A DNA stretch of 64,000 nucleotides from Bacillus sp. FJAT-49736 (GTDB taxonomy: Bacteria > Bacillota > Bacilli > Bacillales > Bacillaceae_C): assembly GCF_018343615.1 (NCBI RefSeq), contig NZ_JAGYPI010000003.1:1-64000 (forward strand), written 5' to 3'. The notes below the pieces were generated by a model. It was not told the DNA's origin, searched no databases, and saw only the letters and a list, made by a program, of their open reading frames with translations. Position numbers and translations under genes: made by a program. Shown one piece after another: positions 63,316 through 64,000 of this stretch. Each line of letters opens with the position of its first letter. Within the stretch, counting starts at the first letter, position 1.

Positions 63316-63990
63316 ATGAGCCAAACAAAAACCGTAGTTGAAAAATTGAATATTTCAAAATACCCCACAAAGCTCATTCTAAATAAGCCAGAAGATATAC
63401 ATGATTTTGATGAACTAAAATATGACCCTGAAGTGAAGCAGGAACAATATGATGTAATCTTTCAATTTGTATTTAGTATTGAGGATTTCCATAAGCAGCT
63501 TCAGAATGTGATAGGAAAGCAGCTTGTAAAGGAAAGTGGATATTTATACATTGCTTATCCGAAAAAGAATAATCCGCAATATAAAGAATACATAGACCGA
63601 GACCGTTTTTTACAGGAAATTGCCTTAGATGAAGAGGGGTATATACCAGACAGCAATCTAAAGTTTTCTAGAATGGTTAGTTTAAATGAGGTTTTTACAG
63701 TAGTAGGTTTAAAGAGTGGACGAAAGAAAACCACAAAAGCAAGTAGCGCCAAAAGCCAATGTGTTGATGATTATATTGTGAATATAGAGGATATACAGCA
63801 ATATTTATATCAAAACAAAGAGCTCCTACAATTTTTTAATCAGTTAACACCAGGCTATCAAAAGGACTGGGCCCGATATGTTTACAGTGCAAAAAGAAAA
63901 GAAACACAAGAGAAAAGATTGGCGGAAATGAAGAAGGTTCTGTCAGAAGGTTTTAAAACAATGGATCTATATAAAAGGAATAAAAAATAA
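63316..63990 (+). CDS. YdeI/OmpD-associated family protein
   Basis: A 224-residue cytoplasmic protein. The first 150 residues resemble a DUF3052-like domain (VEKLNISKYPTKLILNKPED, QNVIGKQLVKESGYLYIAYP). The C-terminal 60 residues are the YdeI helical domain (LLQFFNQLTPGYQKDWARYV, SAKRKETQEKRLAEMKKVL). The ATG at 63316 lies 13 bases behind AAGGAG; the frame is open from 63280. YdeI proteins have been linked to bacteriocin or peptide tolerance. Function here unknown. The gene ends close to the window edge. Confidence 0.7.
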   Translation: MSQTKTVVEKLNISKYPTKLILNKPEDIHDFDELKYDPEVKQEQYDVIFQFVFSIEDFHKQLQNVIGKQLVKESGYLYIAYPKKNNPQYKEYIDRDRFLQEIALDEEGYIPDSNLKFSRMVSLNEVFTVVGLKSGRKKTTKASSAKSQCVDDYIVNIEDIQQYLYQNKELLQFFNQLTPGYQKDWARYVYSAKRKETQEKRLAEMKKVLSEGFKTMDLYKRNKK

Positions 63991-64000
63991 ACATAAATGC

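Overview
The window is chromosomal DNA from a low-GC, endospore-forming Gram-positive bacterium of the Bacillaceae (Bacillus in the broad sense). The evidence is a gamma-type SASP-like spore protein, a qoxABCD quinol oxidase operon, strong AGGAGG-type ribosome binding sites with GTG and TTG starts, CcpA-type cre sites, a PerR-type box in front of a ZosA-like ATPase, and many Bacillus orthologues (NhaK, YxlEFG, PatB, PepF, DacC, Maa). No rRNA, tRNA, insertion sequence, prophage or CRISPR array was recognised.

Layout. 0-5 kb is accessory: a GNAT acetyltransferase, a broken VOC gene, a TPR-like protein, a vWA lipoprotein and an AadK-like adenylyltransferase. 5-12 kb is a gluconate locus: gntP, gluconokinase 1, a striking 1.1-kb array of 22 hairpin repeats, an RpiR-type regulator and gluconokinase 2. 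12-14 kb holds a ZosA-like metal ATPase behind PerR- and Fur-like boxes. 14-30 kb is a mosaic of small single-gene units: acetyltransferases, an MFS exporter, nucleotidyltransferases, Maa, an FMN reductase, a universal stress protein, DacC, an XRE regulator with seven C-terminal repeats, an XRE/membrane-protein pair, a SASP, a CPBP protease and a chemoreceptor. 31-34 kb has a metallophosphoesterase, a SIMPL protein and a PatB-like lyase.

34.5-39.8 kb appears to be one five-gene unit: a LytS-type kinase, an AraC-type response regulator, a sodium:solute-symporter-like protein, an acetamidase/formamidase and an amino acid permease. 40-42 kb has NhaK and a GNAT-like protein. 43-46.7 kb is an amino-sugar PTS locus (IIBC, NanE, RpiR, divergent IIA). 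46.9-49.8 kb has yxlEFG and a hydrolase. 49.9-53.7 kb is a glycerate locus (GntP-type permease, glycerate kinase, divergent CdaR regulator). 53.8-56.3 kb has a DEDDh exonuclease and PepF, 56.7-60.5 kb qoxABCD, and 60.6-64 kb a serine hydrolase, an oxygen-dependent coproporphyrinogen oxidase (HemF) that is unexpected in this lineage, and a YdeI-like protein.

Most notable for follow-up: the hairpin array between the two gluconokinase genes, which has about five-helical-turn periodicity and compensatory stem changes; the two-component/SSS-like/amidase/permease unit; HemF with a perfect 23-bp palindrome upstream; and the XRE-solenoid protein. All functions are inferred by reading the sequence, and no database search was run.
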